A stretch of DNA of 64,000 bases from Verrucosispora sp. NA02020 (lineage in GTDB: Bacteria; Actinomycetota; Actinomycetes; Mycobacteriales; Micromonosporaceae): positions 310,001 through 374,000 of the forward strand of contig NZ_CP054923.1 in the NCBI RefSeq assembly GCF_013364215.1, written 5' to 3'. Made by a program: the position numbers and the translations under genes. The notes beneath the pieces were generated by a model. The model was given only the letters and a program-made list of their open reading frames with translations, did not search any database and was not told the origin of the DNA. Below are positions 18,701 to 26,205 of this stretch, in pieces. The stretch's first letter is position 1; each line of letters opens with the position of its first letter.

Positions 18701-20792
18701 GCTGCGGGACCTGGTGCGGCGGATCGCCGAGACCCGTTACGACGAGGGGTACGAGCGCGGCGTGCACGACCACGACGCCGCCGAGATCCTGCGGATGCTG
18801 CTGCGCCTGCACGCCGGTGCCGGGCTGCTGCGTTACCCGCCGGCCGACCGGGCCGCCGCGCAGTTGTTCTGGCGGTACGGCACCGACGAACCGACCCGGT
18901 CCGCCTGGACCGCCCGGGCCGCCTCGCTGGCCCGCGCCCGGCAGCGGTTCGGCCGTCCCGAGGGGGAGGACGCCGCCGACCGGCTCGGCGCGCAGCTCGC
19001 CGAGGCGGCCGAGACGTTCCTGCGGTCCGCCGGACTCCCGGTGCCGCCCGCTGGGACGGCGGTGGCCGGCGAGTACCTGTTCGAGGAACTGTCCTCACCG
19101 CCGGTGCGGTTCGTCACCGGTGGCGGGGCGCGGGCCCTGCTGGACCGGTTCCGCCGGGCACTCGGCGGCCCGCAGTCGCGGTCGTCCCGCGAGTTCGACG
19201 ACGACCTGCGTGCCCTCGGTGACGACCTCGCCGGCCGTCACCAGCTGGTGGAGGCGTGGCTGACCGCGTTCCTGGCCACCGACGACGGCAACCTGTCCGG
19301 GTACGACCTGCCGGAGGCGGTCGCCGTCGAGCTGTGCGGTGCGGAGCCGGCCCGGCAGGACAGCACGGCGACGATGACCGAGACGGTCGGCGGGCTGCTC
19401 GGCGCGCACCCCCGCATCGACGGCTCCACGCTCGACGTACGGCTGGACGAGATGCTGGCCCGGACCCGGACGTTCCGCACCGACCTGGTCCCCGCGTACC
19501 GGGACTACCAGCGGCGACGCAACGCCCTGGTGGACGCCGAGCGGGACCGCCTGCGGCTGGAGGAGTACCGGCCGAAGGTGATGAACGCCTTCGTCCGCAA
19601 CCGGCTGCTCGACGAGGTGTACCTGCCGCTGATCGGCGACAACCTGGCCCGGCAGCTCGGTGCCACCGGCGACGGCAAGCGGGTCGACCAGTCCGGCCTG
19701 CTGCTGCTGATCTCACCGCCCGGGTACGGCAAGACGACCCTGATGGAGTACGTCGCCAGCCGACTCGGACTGGTCTTCGTCAAGGTCAACGGGCCGGCCC
19801 TGGGCACCAAGGTCACCTCGCTGGACCCGGCCGAGGCGCCCGACGCCACCGCCCGGCAGGAGGTCGAGAAGATCTCCTTCGCCCTGGAGCTGGGCAACAA
19901 CGTGCTGCTCTACCTGGACGACATCCAGCACACCAACCCGGAGCTGTTGCAGAAGTTCATCTCGCTCTGTGACGGGCAGCGCCGGATGGAGGGTGTCTGG
20001 GAGGGCCGCACCCGCACGTACGACCTGCGCGGCAAGCGGTTCGCGGTCTGCATGGCCGGTAACCCGTACACCGAGTCGGGGAAGCGGTTCCGGATCCCGG
20101 ACATGCTCGCCAACCGGGCCGACGTGTGGAACCTCGGTGACGTGCTCTCCGGGCGGGAGGAGGCGTTCGCGCTCAGCTACATCGAGAACGCGCTCACCGC
20201 CAACCCGGTGCTGGCACCGCTCTCCGGGCGGGACCGGGGCGACCTGGAGCTGCTGGTCCGGATGGCACGCGGGGACGACTCGGTCCGTGCCGACCAGCTC
20301 TCCCACCCGTACCAGCCGGTGGAGCTGGAACAAATGGTGTCGGTGCTGCGCAAGATGCTGCGGGTGCAGCAGGTGGTGCTGGCCAACAACCAGGCGTACA
20401 TCGCCTCGGCCGCCCAGTCCGACGACGCCCGCACCGAGCCGCAGTTCCAGCTCCAGGGCTCCTACCGGAACATGAACAAGCTCGCCGAGCGGATCGTGCC
20501 GGTGCTCACCGACGAGGAGCTGGAGGCGGTGATCGACGACCACTACCTGGGCGAGGCGCAGACACTCGCGGCGGGTGCGGAGGCGAACCTGCTCAAGCTC
20601 GCCGAGCTGCGTGGCCGGCTCACCCCGGAACAGGCCGCCCGGTGGGTCGAGGTGAAGGACGCCTTCCAGCGCTCGAAGGCACTGGGCGGGGGTGGCGACG
20701 ATCCGGTCGACCGCGCGGTGGGCGCGCTCGGCCTGCTCGCCGACCGGGTCAGCGGAGTCGCCGCCGCGATAGGTCGTGTCAGCGAACGCTGA
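15717..20792 (+). CDS. giant AAA ATPase of the DUF3686 'DNA repair ATPase' type
   Basis: This 1,691-aa protein begins with a DUF3686-like region (residues about 40-480; ELRLLSTERIRTEHNCVPRD, MLFGYNVFIGLKPETTVDDV). Long helical, coiled-coil-rich segments follow (about 560-1320). A C-terminal AAA+ ATPase has Walker A SPPGYGKTTLMEYVASRLGL near residue 1334 and Walker B NVLLYLDDIQHTNPELLQ near 1396. Family members are annotated as DNA repair ATPases with no direct proof. The GTG start at 15717 overlaps the flotillin stop by 8 nt, implying translational coupling and a common complex. I infer an ATP-driven remodeller attached to the flotillin scaffold. Its target is unknown. Confidence 0.75.
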   Translation: MSEPTAGPATTGRMPGAAGPAPAGRSGDGPDPAEVVSDGGTRPGLDDGSYEVLRKRLAGQAAELARRAESLNARRLEVFGSTELRLLSTERIRTEHNCVPRDLVPVGGLMLFGYNVFIGLKPETTVDDVFSLHRFTREQREGESEEVAFRFDEAGQDELPGLLRHPQFVRDFSELYRYYRQARLLQLRRVDARLLAVFQTGPRTEDIRVLRWQVGVDGIPEYLDSRGERDHVFPPSHDFEWIETTRQDHVLGRHPHIDIDGEVFVETVGGTLTVKVENNTEVGEGIYSEPVDEPLQSLADADVQWARVGPLILLRILPYKETQWRHLVFNTLTREVVRLDGIGVACQRLPEDHGIIFPGGYHLATGVTRTFDTEVADLEFERVVRSPNGEDVLYVFHARAEGRSLLLPYNAIRKEVAAPIPCHGFSLFDDGTLVVFRAVSEEPTRVHPMQIWQTPYVSDAYAAAQPAGTGPLERIGNADLVRGISDCLSAARMVQGSATAGVYEALIAACARITDHFHWLGEDELGDLATPLSGLRRTASSVLEEHEKVRTLTEQARAELDESAEQIASLARRARGEAPLTADDWVTQLGGLRRARGHLESLRELRYVDHDRIDELAARLDEELSVAGRRAVEFLRRDEAFTGYQQEVDRLAARAAEIGTVAEAGTVRDELAARTDGLQTITDVVGGLDIADATVRTGILGRVGEVLGAVNRARAVLDKRRQELAAVEGRAGFAAEFALLGQAVTGALAAADTAERCDEQLGRLLLRVEELESRFGEFDDFLTELSTRRTDIYEAFSARKQALLDERSRRADRLVGSAERILVSVQRRAGTLGSLDEINTYFAADPMVGKLRSVVEELRTLGDAVRAEELDGRIRAARQESGRGLRDRLDLYADGGETIRLGRHRFAVNTQPVDVAVVPAEGRMVVAVTGTDYRAPVRDEEFQQTRRFWDQLLVSESAQVYRAEYLATAILAAAEAGRDGLTLDALHTAAVDANGLRDLVRRIAETRYDEGYERGVHDHDAAEILRMLLRLHAGAGLLRYPPADRAAAQLFWRYGTDEPTRSAWTARAASLARARQRFGRPEGEDAADRLGAQLAEAAETFLRSAGLPVPPAGTAVAGEYLFEELSSPPVRFVTGGGARALLDRFRRALGGPQSRSSREFDDDLRALGDDLAGRHQLVEAWLTAFLATDDGNLSGYDLPEAVAVELCGAEPARQDSTATMTETVGGLLGAHPRIDGSTLDVRLDEMLARTRTFRTDLVPAYRDYQRRRNALVDAERDRLRLEEYRPKVMNAFVRNRLLDEVYLPLIGDNLARQLGATGDGKRVDQSGLLLLISPPGYGKTTLMEYVASRLGLVFVKVNGPALGTKVTSLDPAEAPDATARQEVEKISFALELGNNVLLYLDDIQHTNPELLQKFISLCDGQRRMEGVWEGRTRTYDLRGKRFAVCMAGNPYTESGKRFRIPDMLANRADVWNLGDVLSGREEAFALSYIENALTANPVLAPLSGRDRGDLELLVRMARGDDSVRADQLSHPYQPVELEQMVSVLRKMLRVQQVVLANNQAYIASAAQSDDARTEPQFQLQGSYRNMNKLAERIVPVLTDEELEAVIDDHYLGEAQTLAAGAEANLLKLAELRGRLTPEQAARWVEVKDAFQRSKALGGGGDDPVDRAVGALGLLADRVSGVAAAIGRVSER

Positions 20793-20800
20793 GCTGTCGT

Positions 20801-20854
20801 GTAAGGAGGGGTCCCCTGCTATGCCGTAGGCGTTAGCAGGGGACCCCTCCTTAC
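20801..20854. repeat. AAGGAGGGGTCCCC palindromic element, copy 1 (perfect)
   Basis: Two perfect 20-bp arms (GTAAGGAGGGGTCCCCTGCT and its complement) flank a 14-nt loop, atgccgtaggcgtt. It starts 8 bp after the ATPase stop codon and can fold into a strong terminator-like hairpin. Relatives lie at 25450-25504, 26152-26205 and 53852-53904. Confidence 0.9.
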
Positions 20855-20909
20855 ATCCAGCATCTCGGATACACGTGTTCTGCCATCCGTCCAGGCGGGG
20901 TGCTGCCGG

Positions 20910-21191
20910 TCATCGCCCCGGCGTGTCGTCACGACGGCTGCCGGACCGGGGGCCGGACGGTCGGCGGGCATACACGGCGGCGACGCCGAACGCGGCCGTC
21001 ATGATCGTTCCTACCGCCGCGATCCCGGCGATGGCCGTACCGTCGGTCTTGCTGCAACCGCCGAGAACCGCCAACAGCAGCACGGTCAGGAGCGCCATCG
21101 CAGTGGTGAGATAGGTGGCGTGCACAGGATGCAGATGTTCCCGTGCCCTCTCGCCCTGGTCGGCCTCCTCGTCACGGCTCGTGGATGCCAT
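20910..21191 (-). CDS. small two-TM membrane protein, hypothetical
   Basis: The 93-aa protein starts MASTSRDEEADQGERARE, a charged N-terminus. Two hydrophobic segments follow (about residues 28-47, TTAMALLTVLLLAVLGG, and 53-72, AIAGIAAVGTIMTAAFGVAA) and then an Arg-rich tail. A Cys after the first segment (LGGC) resembles a lipobox but lies too far from the N-terminus to be sure. The ATG at 21191 has GGGGGAGG upstream at good spacing, supporting a real gene. A TTG at 21215 is possible. I do not recognise a family. Confidence 0.5.
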   Translation of the reverse strand: MASTSRDEEADQGERAREHLHPVHATYLTTAMALLTVLLLAVLGGCSKTDGTAIAGIAAVGTIMTAAFGVAAVYARRPSGPRSGSRRDDTPGR

Positions 21192-21377
21192 TCGTCGTTC
21201 CTCCCCCGTAGTCAACTGTGGACGGACTCATCGCTGTCGCCAATTAGACAGAGGGCGATGGGATGTGGTCAACGGGACAAGACGAATGAGAATCCCATGA
21301 ACATTCAGACCTATCGAACTTAAGGTGCCAAAGTTGCTCGATGCCGGCCGTTTGGCCAGCTGACGCTGCGGGAGCGG

Positions 21378-22940
21378 TCAGCCGTAGTAGCGGCGTAGTT
21401 CCCGGGTGAGCACCTTGCCGGTGGCGTTGCGGGGCAGGTACTTGACGAAGACGACGTCGCGGGGGACGGAGAACCGGGCGAGGTAGTGTCGCACGTACTC
21501 GCGGACCGCCTCGGCGTCGAGCGTCTCGCCGGGGTGCAGCGCGAGGAACGCGGTGAGCCGCTGGCCGTACTCCGCGTCGCGGACACCGATGACGGCGGCC
21601 TCGCGTACCTGTGGGAGGTGGGCGAGGAGTTGTTCCACCTCGGCCGGGAAGACGTTCTCCCCACCAGAGACGATCATGTCGTCGGCTCGGCCGTCGACGA
21701 AGAGCAGTCCGTCGGCGTTGATCCGGCCCAGGTCGCCGGTGTCCAGCAGGCCGTCGTGGCGTTCCCGGTCGGCGCCCGAGGTGTAGCCCTCGAAGAGCAT
21801 GTCGTTGCCGACCAGGATCCGGCCGACCCGGCCGCTGGGCACCGGCTCGCCGTCGTCGTCGACGATCGCGAGCCGGGTCCCGTGCGGTGGCCGTCCGGCG
21901 GTGGTGGGCGCGGTACGCAGGTCGACGGGGGTGGCGATGGAGGCCCAGGACGCCTCTGTCGAGCCGTACAGGTTGTAGAGCACGTCGCCGTAGGTGTCCA
22001 TGAAGGCTGCCGGGAGACCGCCGGGCAGCGCCGATCCGCTGACGGCCACCACGGAGAGCGGCGGACGGGGATCCGGCGCCGGCACCTCCATCAACCGTTG
22101 CAGCATCACCGGCACCGCGAACAGGGCCTGGCAGCGGTGCCGGACCAGGGCGTCCAGGGTGGTGGCCGGGTCGAACCGTCGGTGCAGCACGATCGTGGCC
22201 CGCAACGCGAAGCAGACCTGGAGGGCGGCGTACCCCCAGGTGTGGAAGACCGGCGCGGCGATGAGGACGCGGTCCCGAACGTGCATCGGGATGCGGTCGA
22301 TGATGGACACCAACGGACCGAAACCGTTGGGGATGGGCCGGCGGGCGCCCTTGGGCGTCCCGGTGGTGCCGGAGGTGAGCACGATGATCCGGCCGTCACG
22401 GTCGGGTGGGTGCAGCTCACCGGCGAGAGCGGTGACGATCAGGTCCTCGCGGGCCCGTTCGTCGAGGCGGTGCAGGTCGGCGGGGAGCCCGAGGGTGCGC
22501 TCGGTGAACTCGTCGTCGTGCACCAGCACCCGGATGCGTTGCTCCTGCGCCACGGTGGCCAACTGCGCGGCGGAGAGACCGGTGTTGACCAGTACGGCGT
22601 CCGCGCCGAGCAGGGTGGCGGCGACGATCGACTCGACGAGTCCGGCATGGTTGCGGCAGAGCACGGCGACCCGGTCGCCGGCCTGCACACCGACACCGGC
22701 GCGCAACGCGCGAGCCAGCCGCATCGAGCGGTCGAGCAGGTCGGCGTAGGTCAGTTCGGTGCCGTGCTCGTCGACGATCGCGATCCGGTCCGGATCGCGG
22801 GCCGCCGCCTGACGTAGTTCACCGGCAAGACTCCAACCCCAGGTACGCAGCGCGTGGAGTTGGGCGGCCACCCGGATCGGCCGGCCCGGAGTGAGCAGGC
22901 CCCGCCGGGTCAACGTGGTGACGACGAACGGCAGTCCCAT
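21378..22940 (-). CDS. acyl-CoA synthetase (AMP-forming)
   Basis: The 520-aa protein is an ANL-superfamily ligase that activates a carboxylic acid with ATP and CoA. Motifs are the P-loop-like IIVLTSGTTGTPKGARRP, the A5 motif YNLYGSTEASW, the hinge LLDTGDLGRINADGLLFVDG and the C-terminal catalytic Lys segment PRNATGKVLTRELRR. It fits the FadD-type long- or medium-chain fatty acyl-CoA synthetases. The chain length is not clear from sequence. The ATG at 22940 has aaggag about 12 nt upstream. It lies downstream of the acyl-CoA dehydrogenase gene in the same direction, consistent with joint work in beta-oxidation. Confidence 0.85.
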   Translation of the reverse strand: MGLPFVVTTLTRRGLLTPGRPIRVAAQLHALRTWGWSLAGELRQAAARDPDRIAIVDEHGTELTYADLLDRSMRLARALRAGVGVQAGDRVAVLCRNHAGLVESIVAATLLGADAVLVNTGLSAAQLATVAQEQRIRVLVHDDEFTERTLGLPADLHRLDERAREDLIVTALAGELHPPDRDGRIIVLTSGTTGTPKGARRPIPNGFGPLVSIIDRIPMHVRDRVLIAAPVFHTWGYAALQVCFALRATIVLHRRFDPATTLDALVRHRCQALFAVPVMLQRLMEVPAPDPRPPLSVVAVSGSALPGGLPAAFMDTYGDVLYNLYGSTEASWASIATPVDLRTAPTTAGRPPHGTRLAIVDDDGEPVPSGRVGRILVGNDMLFEGYTSGADRERHDGLLDTGDLGRINADGLLFVDGRADDMIVSGGENVFPAEVEQLLAHLPQVREAAVIGVRDAEYGQRLTAFLALHPGETLDAEAVREYVRHYLARFSVPRDVVFVKYLPRNATGKVLTRELRRYYG

Positions 22941-23078
22941 GCCCGGAGTTCTCCTTCCGCAGCCCGATGCCCACCCTTCCGATCTTGCCTGCTGGCGGGG
23001 TGGTTCGCCCACGTCGAACCGGCCGGCGCTCACGTACGGAGCACCGGCCGGGTGCCGTCCGTGTCGGACGGCCGGACG

Positions 23079-24293
23079 TCAGCGGATCTGCATCCCGGAG
23101 ATCGCCCGGGAGATGACCAGGCGCTGGATCTCGGAGGTGCCCTCGAAGATGGTGTAGATCTTGGCGTCGCGGTACCACCGCTCGACCGGGTGGTCACGGA
23201 GGAAGCCGGCCCCGCCGAGCAACTGGACCGCCTTCTCGGTGACCGCTACCGCCACCTCGCCGGCCTTGAGCTTGGACATCGACCCCTCGCCCGCCGTGAA
23301 CGGCCGGTTGTTCCGGCCCATCCAGGAGGCCCGCCAGACCAGCAGCCGGGCGGCGTCGATCTCGGTCTTCATGTCGGCGAGCGCGAAGGCGACCGCCTGG
23401 TTGGTGATGATCGGGCGGCCGAACTGGACCCGTTCCCGGGCGTAGTCCAGGGCGTACTCGTAGGCGGCCCGCGCCACGCCGAGCGCCTGGGCGCCGACGG
23501 TGGGTCGGGACAGCTCGAACGTCCGCATCGCGGCCTGGCCGGAGGCGCGTTGCCCGGACCGGGCCCGGGCCAGCCGCTCCTCCAGCGACTCCCGGCCGCC
23601 GAGCAGGCACCGGCCGGGCACCCGCACGTCGTCGAGGAAGACATCCGCTGTGTGAGATGCCCGTAGGCCGAGTTTGCGCAGCTTGCGGGTGGCGGAGAGG
23701 CCGGCGGTGCCGGGCGGTACGACGAACGCGGCCTGACCTCGCGAGCCCAGCTCGGGGTCGACCGAGGCGGTCACCACGTGCACGGCGGCGATCCCACCGT
23801 TGGTGGCGTACGCCTTCTGGCCGCGCAGCACCCACTCGTCGGTCGCCTCGTCGTACTCGGCCCGGGTCCGCATCGCGGAGACGTCCGAACCGGCTTCCGG
23901 CTCGGAGGAACAGAACGCGGCGACCGCCGGCGAGTCGACGTCACCGAAGCACTGCGGCACCCACTCGACGAGCTGGTCGGGTGTGCCGCTGCCATAGATC
24001 GCGGCGACCGCGAGCGAGGTGCCGAAGATGCTCAGCCCGATGCCGGCGTCTCCCCAGAACAGCTCCTCGCTGGCGATCGGCAGCGAGAGCCCGGTGGGGT
24101 CGGCCCAGCAGGTGGCGAGGAACTCGAAGCCGTAGAGGCCGACCTTGGCCGCCTCGCCGATGATCGGCCAGGGAGTCTCCTCCCGGGCGTCCCACTCGGC
24201 GGCGGCCGGGCGCACGACCTCGCTGGCGAAGCCGTGCACCCAGTCGCGCAGATCCCGCTGTTCCTCGTTCAGGTCGAGCGAGAATTCGACCAT
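23079..24293 (-). CDS. acyl-CoA dehydrogenase
   Basis: The 404-aa flavoprotein catalyses the first oxidation of acyl-CoA in beta-oxidation. Family signatures are CSSEPEAGSDVSAMRTRAEY and QAYATNGG-type GQKAYATNGGIAAVHVV. The C-terminal motif is RYRDAKIYTIFEGTSEIQRL (here RWYRDAKIYTIFEGTSEI), which carries the catalytic Glu of the short/medium/long-chain branch. The start at 24293 lies 1 nt from the stop of the SCP2 gene upstream, so the two are translationally coupled. Expression is probably controlled by the divergent TetR protein through the operators at 24769-24801. Confidence 0.9.
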   Translation of the reverse strand: MVEFSLDLNEEQRDLRDWVHGFASEVVRPAAAEWDAREETPWPIIGEAAKVGLYGFEFLATCWADPTGLSLPIASEELFWGDAGIGLSIFGTSLAVAAIYGSGTPDQLVEWVPQCFGDVDSPAVAAFCSSEPEAGSDVSAMRTRAEYDEATDEWVLRGQKAYATNGGIAAVHVVTASVDPELGSRGQAAFVVPPGTAGLSATRKLRKLGLRASHTADVFLDDVRVPGRCLLGGRESLEERLARARSGQRASGQAAMRTFELSRPTVGAQALGVARAAYEYALDYARERVQFGRPIITNQAVAFALADMKTEIDAARLLVWRASWMGRNNRPFTAGEGSMSKLKAGEVAVAVTEKAVQLLGGAGFLRDHPVERWYRDAKIYTIFEGTSEIQRLVISRAISGMQIR

Positions 24294-24294
24294 C

Positions 24295-24747
24295 TCAGGC
24301 CTTGGGGATGTCGAAGAGGTTGGCGATGTTGGCGGCCAGCCCCAGGTCACCCTTTGCCTTGAGCTTGCCGGTCATGAACATCATGACCGGGTTGGCGCCA
24401 CCCGAGACGATCTTCAGGAACTCGACCGGGCCCAGCGTCAGGGCCAGTCGCGGCTCGTGCTGCGGGGTCTCGTTGACCGTGCAGGTGCCGTCGGCGATGA
24501 CCACCTCGTACGTGTCGGTGCCGCCGTCGGGGGCGCCGGTGATGTTCCAGTGGATCACCGCGTTGGTGGAACCGGCCCGGTCCGCGCGGAAGATCTGCGG
24601 CAGTCGCCGGAAGACCTCGCCGAGGATCTTTCCGCGCAGGTCGCCCGACATGATCTCGGCGAGCTTGCTATCCGGGGTGCTCTTGACGAGCTGGGCGAAC
24701 TCCTTCGGGCCCATGTTGGCGAAGTTGGCCGGGTCGAAGTCAGTCAT
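24295..24747 (-). CDS. SCP2 sterol-binding domain protein
   Basis: The 150-aa protein is a single sterol-carrier-protein-2 fold (GEVFRRLPQIFRADRAGSTN, WNITGAPDGGTDTYEVVIAD, FLKIVSGGANPVMMFMTGKL). Such proteins bind lipids or acyl-CoA in a hydrophobic tunnel. It is the first gene of a unit with acyl-CoA dehydrogenase, suggesting a role in delivering the acyl substrate. The ATG at 24747 (MTDFDPANFANMGPKEF) is preferred over one three codons earlier because AGAGGTGCG lies just before it. Confidence 0.82.
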   Translation of the reverse strand: MTDFDPANFANMGPKEFAQLVKSTPDSKLAEIMSGDLRGKILGEVFRRLPQIFRADRAGSTNAVIHWNITGAPDGGTDTYEVVIADGTCTVNETPQHEPRLALTLGPVEFLKIVSGGANPVMMFMTGKLKAKGDLGLAANIANLFDIPKA

Positions 24748-24768
24748 GGAACGCACCTCTCGAACAGT

Positions 24769-24801
24769 GGTTACTCAGGCGTAACCCTACGCACCAGTAG
24801 G
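24769..24801. promoter_or_regulatory. paired inverted repeats, likely TetR operators
   Basis: Two overlapping palindromes lie in the 66-bp space between SCP2 and the tetR gene. GGTTAC-tcaggc-GTAACC is at 24769-24786 and CCTAC-gcacca-GTAGG at 24786-24801. Read on the minus strand the second is CTACTGGTGCGTAGG. It resembles the motif at 32585-32600 before fabG4/fadA2. Confidence 0.6.
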
Positions 24802-24813
24802 TATGCTCGCAAG

Positions 24814-25452
24814 GTGTCCGCGACACCCGCCTTCAAGCGCCTCCCCCGGGCCGTACGCGAGCAGCAGATGCTCGACGCCGCCGTGCGGGTCTTCTCCCGG
24901 CGCGGCTACCACGGCGCCAGCATGGACGAGATCGCCGAGGACGCCGGCATCTCCAAGCCCATGGTCTACGCGTACCTCGGCACCAAGGAAGAACTCTTCG
25001 TCGCCTGCCTGCACCGCGAGGGCACCCGGATGATGGAGGCCATCGCCGGGGCGGCCGTCCCCGACCTGCCCGCCGACGAACGACTCTGGCGTGGCCTGCG
25101 GGCGTTCTTCGGCTTCGTCGGCGCACACCGGGACGGTTGGTCGGTGCTCTACCGGCAGGCCCGCGCCGAGCAGCCGTTCGCCCGGGAACTGGCCCAGATG
25201 CGGGCCAGGATGGTCGAGGTGGTCGCCGGGATGCTGGACCACGCGCTGCGGGCCGAGGGACGTACCGCTGCCGAGACCGAGTTGGAAGTAGTCGCGTACG
25301 CCCTGGTCGGGGCGACTGAGTCGCTGGGTGACTGGCTCGCGGACCACCCTGACGCCGACCCGGAGAAGACCGCGACCCGGATGATGAACGCCGCCTGGCT
25401 GGGGGCCGGGCAACTCCTGCGCGGCGTGAGCTGGCACCCGCCCGAGGTGTAA
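24814..25452 (+). CDS. TetR-family transcriptional regulator
   Basis: The 212-aa protein has a classical TetR N-terminal helix-turn-helix (REQQMLDAAVRVFSRRGYHG, MDEIAEDAGISKPMVYAYLG, TKEELFVACL). An all-helical C-terminal ligand domain follows. It is divergent from the SCP2/acyl-CoA dehydrogenase/acyl-CoA synthetase genes, and palindromes suited to a TetR dimer lie between them. It is therefore inferred to repress these genes and itself, probably relieved by an acyl-CoA. The GTG at 24814 was chosen as the first start in frame that leaves the operators upstream. Confidence 0.85.
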   Translation: MSATPAFKRLPRAVREQQMLDAAVRVFSRRGYHGASMDEIAEDAGISKPMVYAYLGTKEELFVACLHREGTRMMEAIAGAAVPDLPADERLWRGLRAFFGFVGAHRDGWSVLYRQARAEQPFARELAQMRARMVEVVAGMLDHALRAEGRTAAETELEVVAYALVGATESLGDWLADHPDADPEKTATRMMNAAWLGAGQLLRGVSWHPPEV

Positions 25453-25504
25453 GGAAGGGCACCTTATTAACGCCTGCGGTAGTAGCGGGGTCCCCTGTTA
25501 ACAG
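25450..25504. repeat. AAGGAAGGG palindromic element, copy 2 (hybrid arms)
   Basis: The left arm (GTAAGGAAGGGCACCTTATT) matches the right arm of copy 3. The right arm (cggggtcccctgttaac) resembles the GTCCCC-type arms of copies 1 and 4, so the two arms do not pair well with each other. The element covers the stop codons of both convergent genes (tetR and dedA). Confidence 0.75.
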
Positions 25505-26127
25505 CCGCCGTCCGCACCGCTCGCCGCCCGCCGGTGCGCCCGGTGCCGGAGCCAGCGGATCAGCTCCACCAGCAGCGTCACCGAGACCGAGAGCCCGATG
25601 CCGGCCAGGATGCCGTGCAGCGGGTGCTGTTCGAAGGCGAGTCCGCCGAAGATGCCGAGCAGGACGCAGTACACCGCCCACGAGGCGCAGCCGATCAGGT
25701 CGAAGAGGAAGAACCGGCGCAGCGGGTAACGGACGGCGCCCATGGCCAGGGTGACCGCCGTCCGCCCGCCCGGGACGTAACGGGCGGCGATGAGGATGAC
25801 GCCGCCGCGCCGGTCGACCGCCCGCCTGGCCCATTCCGAACCGGCCCGGCGCCGGCTGTCCACCGGTGAGTGGTCGAGCCGGCGCGACCCACCTCCGCGT
25901 CCGATCCCGTACGAGATGTGGTCTCCGACGGTCGCGCCGAGCGTGGCCGCCACGACGATCAGCGCCAGGTTCGGCTCTCCGCCGGTGGCGAGCACGGTGA
26001 CGCTGATGACCGCCGCCTCGGAGGGCACCAGCGGGAAGAACGCGTCGACGGCGGTGAGCCCGAAGATCAGCAGGTACACCCAGGGTGAGGTGAGTGTCTG
26101 TCGGAGCAGGTCGAGCGCGGCCTCCAT
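25498..26127 (-). CDS. DedA-family membrane protein
   Basis: The 209-aa protein has the DedA/SNARE-associated (VTT) core. Visible segments are the helix YLLIFGLTAVDAFFPLVPSE, the re-entrant motif with VVAATLGATVGDHISYGIGR, and the Arg/Pro-rich signature IAARYVPGGRTAVTLAMGAV, followed by two more helices. DedA proteins act in the cytoplasmic membrane, where several recycle lipid carriers such as undecaprenyl phosphate or phosphatidylethanolamine. The length is typical. The TAA stop lies inside palindromic element copy 2. Confidence 0.85.
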   Translation of the reverse strand: MEAALDLLRQTLTSPWVYLLIFGLTAVDAFFPLVPSEAAVISVTVLATGGEPNLALIVVAATLGATVGDHISYGIGRGGGSRRLDHSPVDSRRRAGSEWARRAVDRRGGVILIAARYVPGGRTAVTLAMGAVRYPLRRFFLFDLIGCASWAVYCVLLGIFGGLAFEQHPLHGILAGIGLSVSVTLLVELIRWLRHRAHRRAASGADGGC

Positions 26128-26151
26128 GTCTCCATGCTCAGGGCACGGACT

Positions 26152-26205
26152 GTTAGGAAGGGGCCCTTCCTCTACACCAGGCGTTAATAAGGTGCCCTTC
26201 CTTAC
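26152..26205. repeat. AAGGAAGGG palindromic element, copy 3 (partly coding)
   Basis: The left arm is gttaggaaggggcccttcc and the right arm is AATAAGGTGCCCTTCCTTAC, around tctacaccaggcgtt. Read on the minus strand it encodes the last 17 residues and the stop of the adenylosuccinate-synthetase-like gene. Confidence 0.85.
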
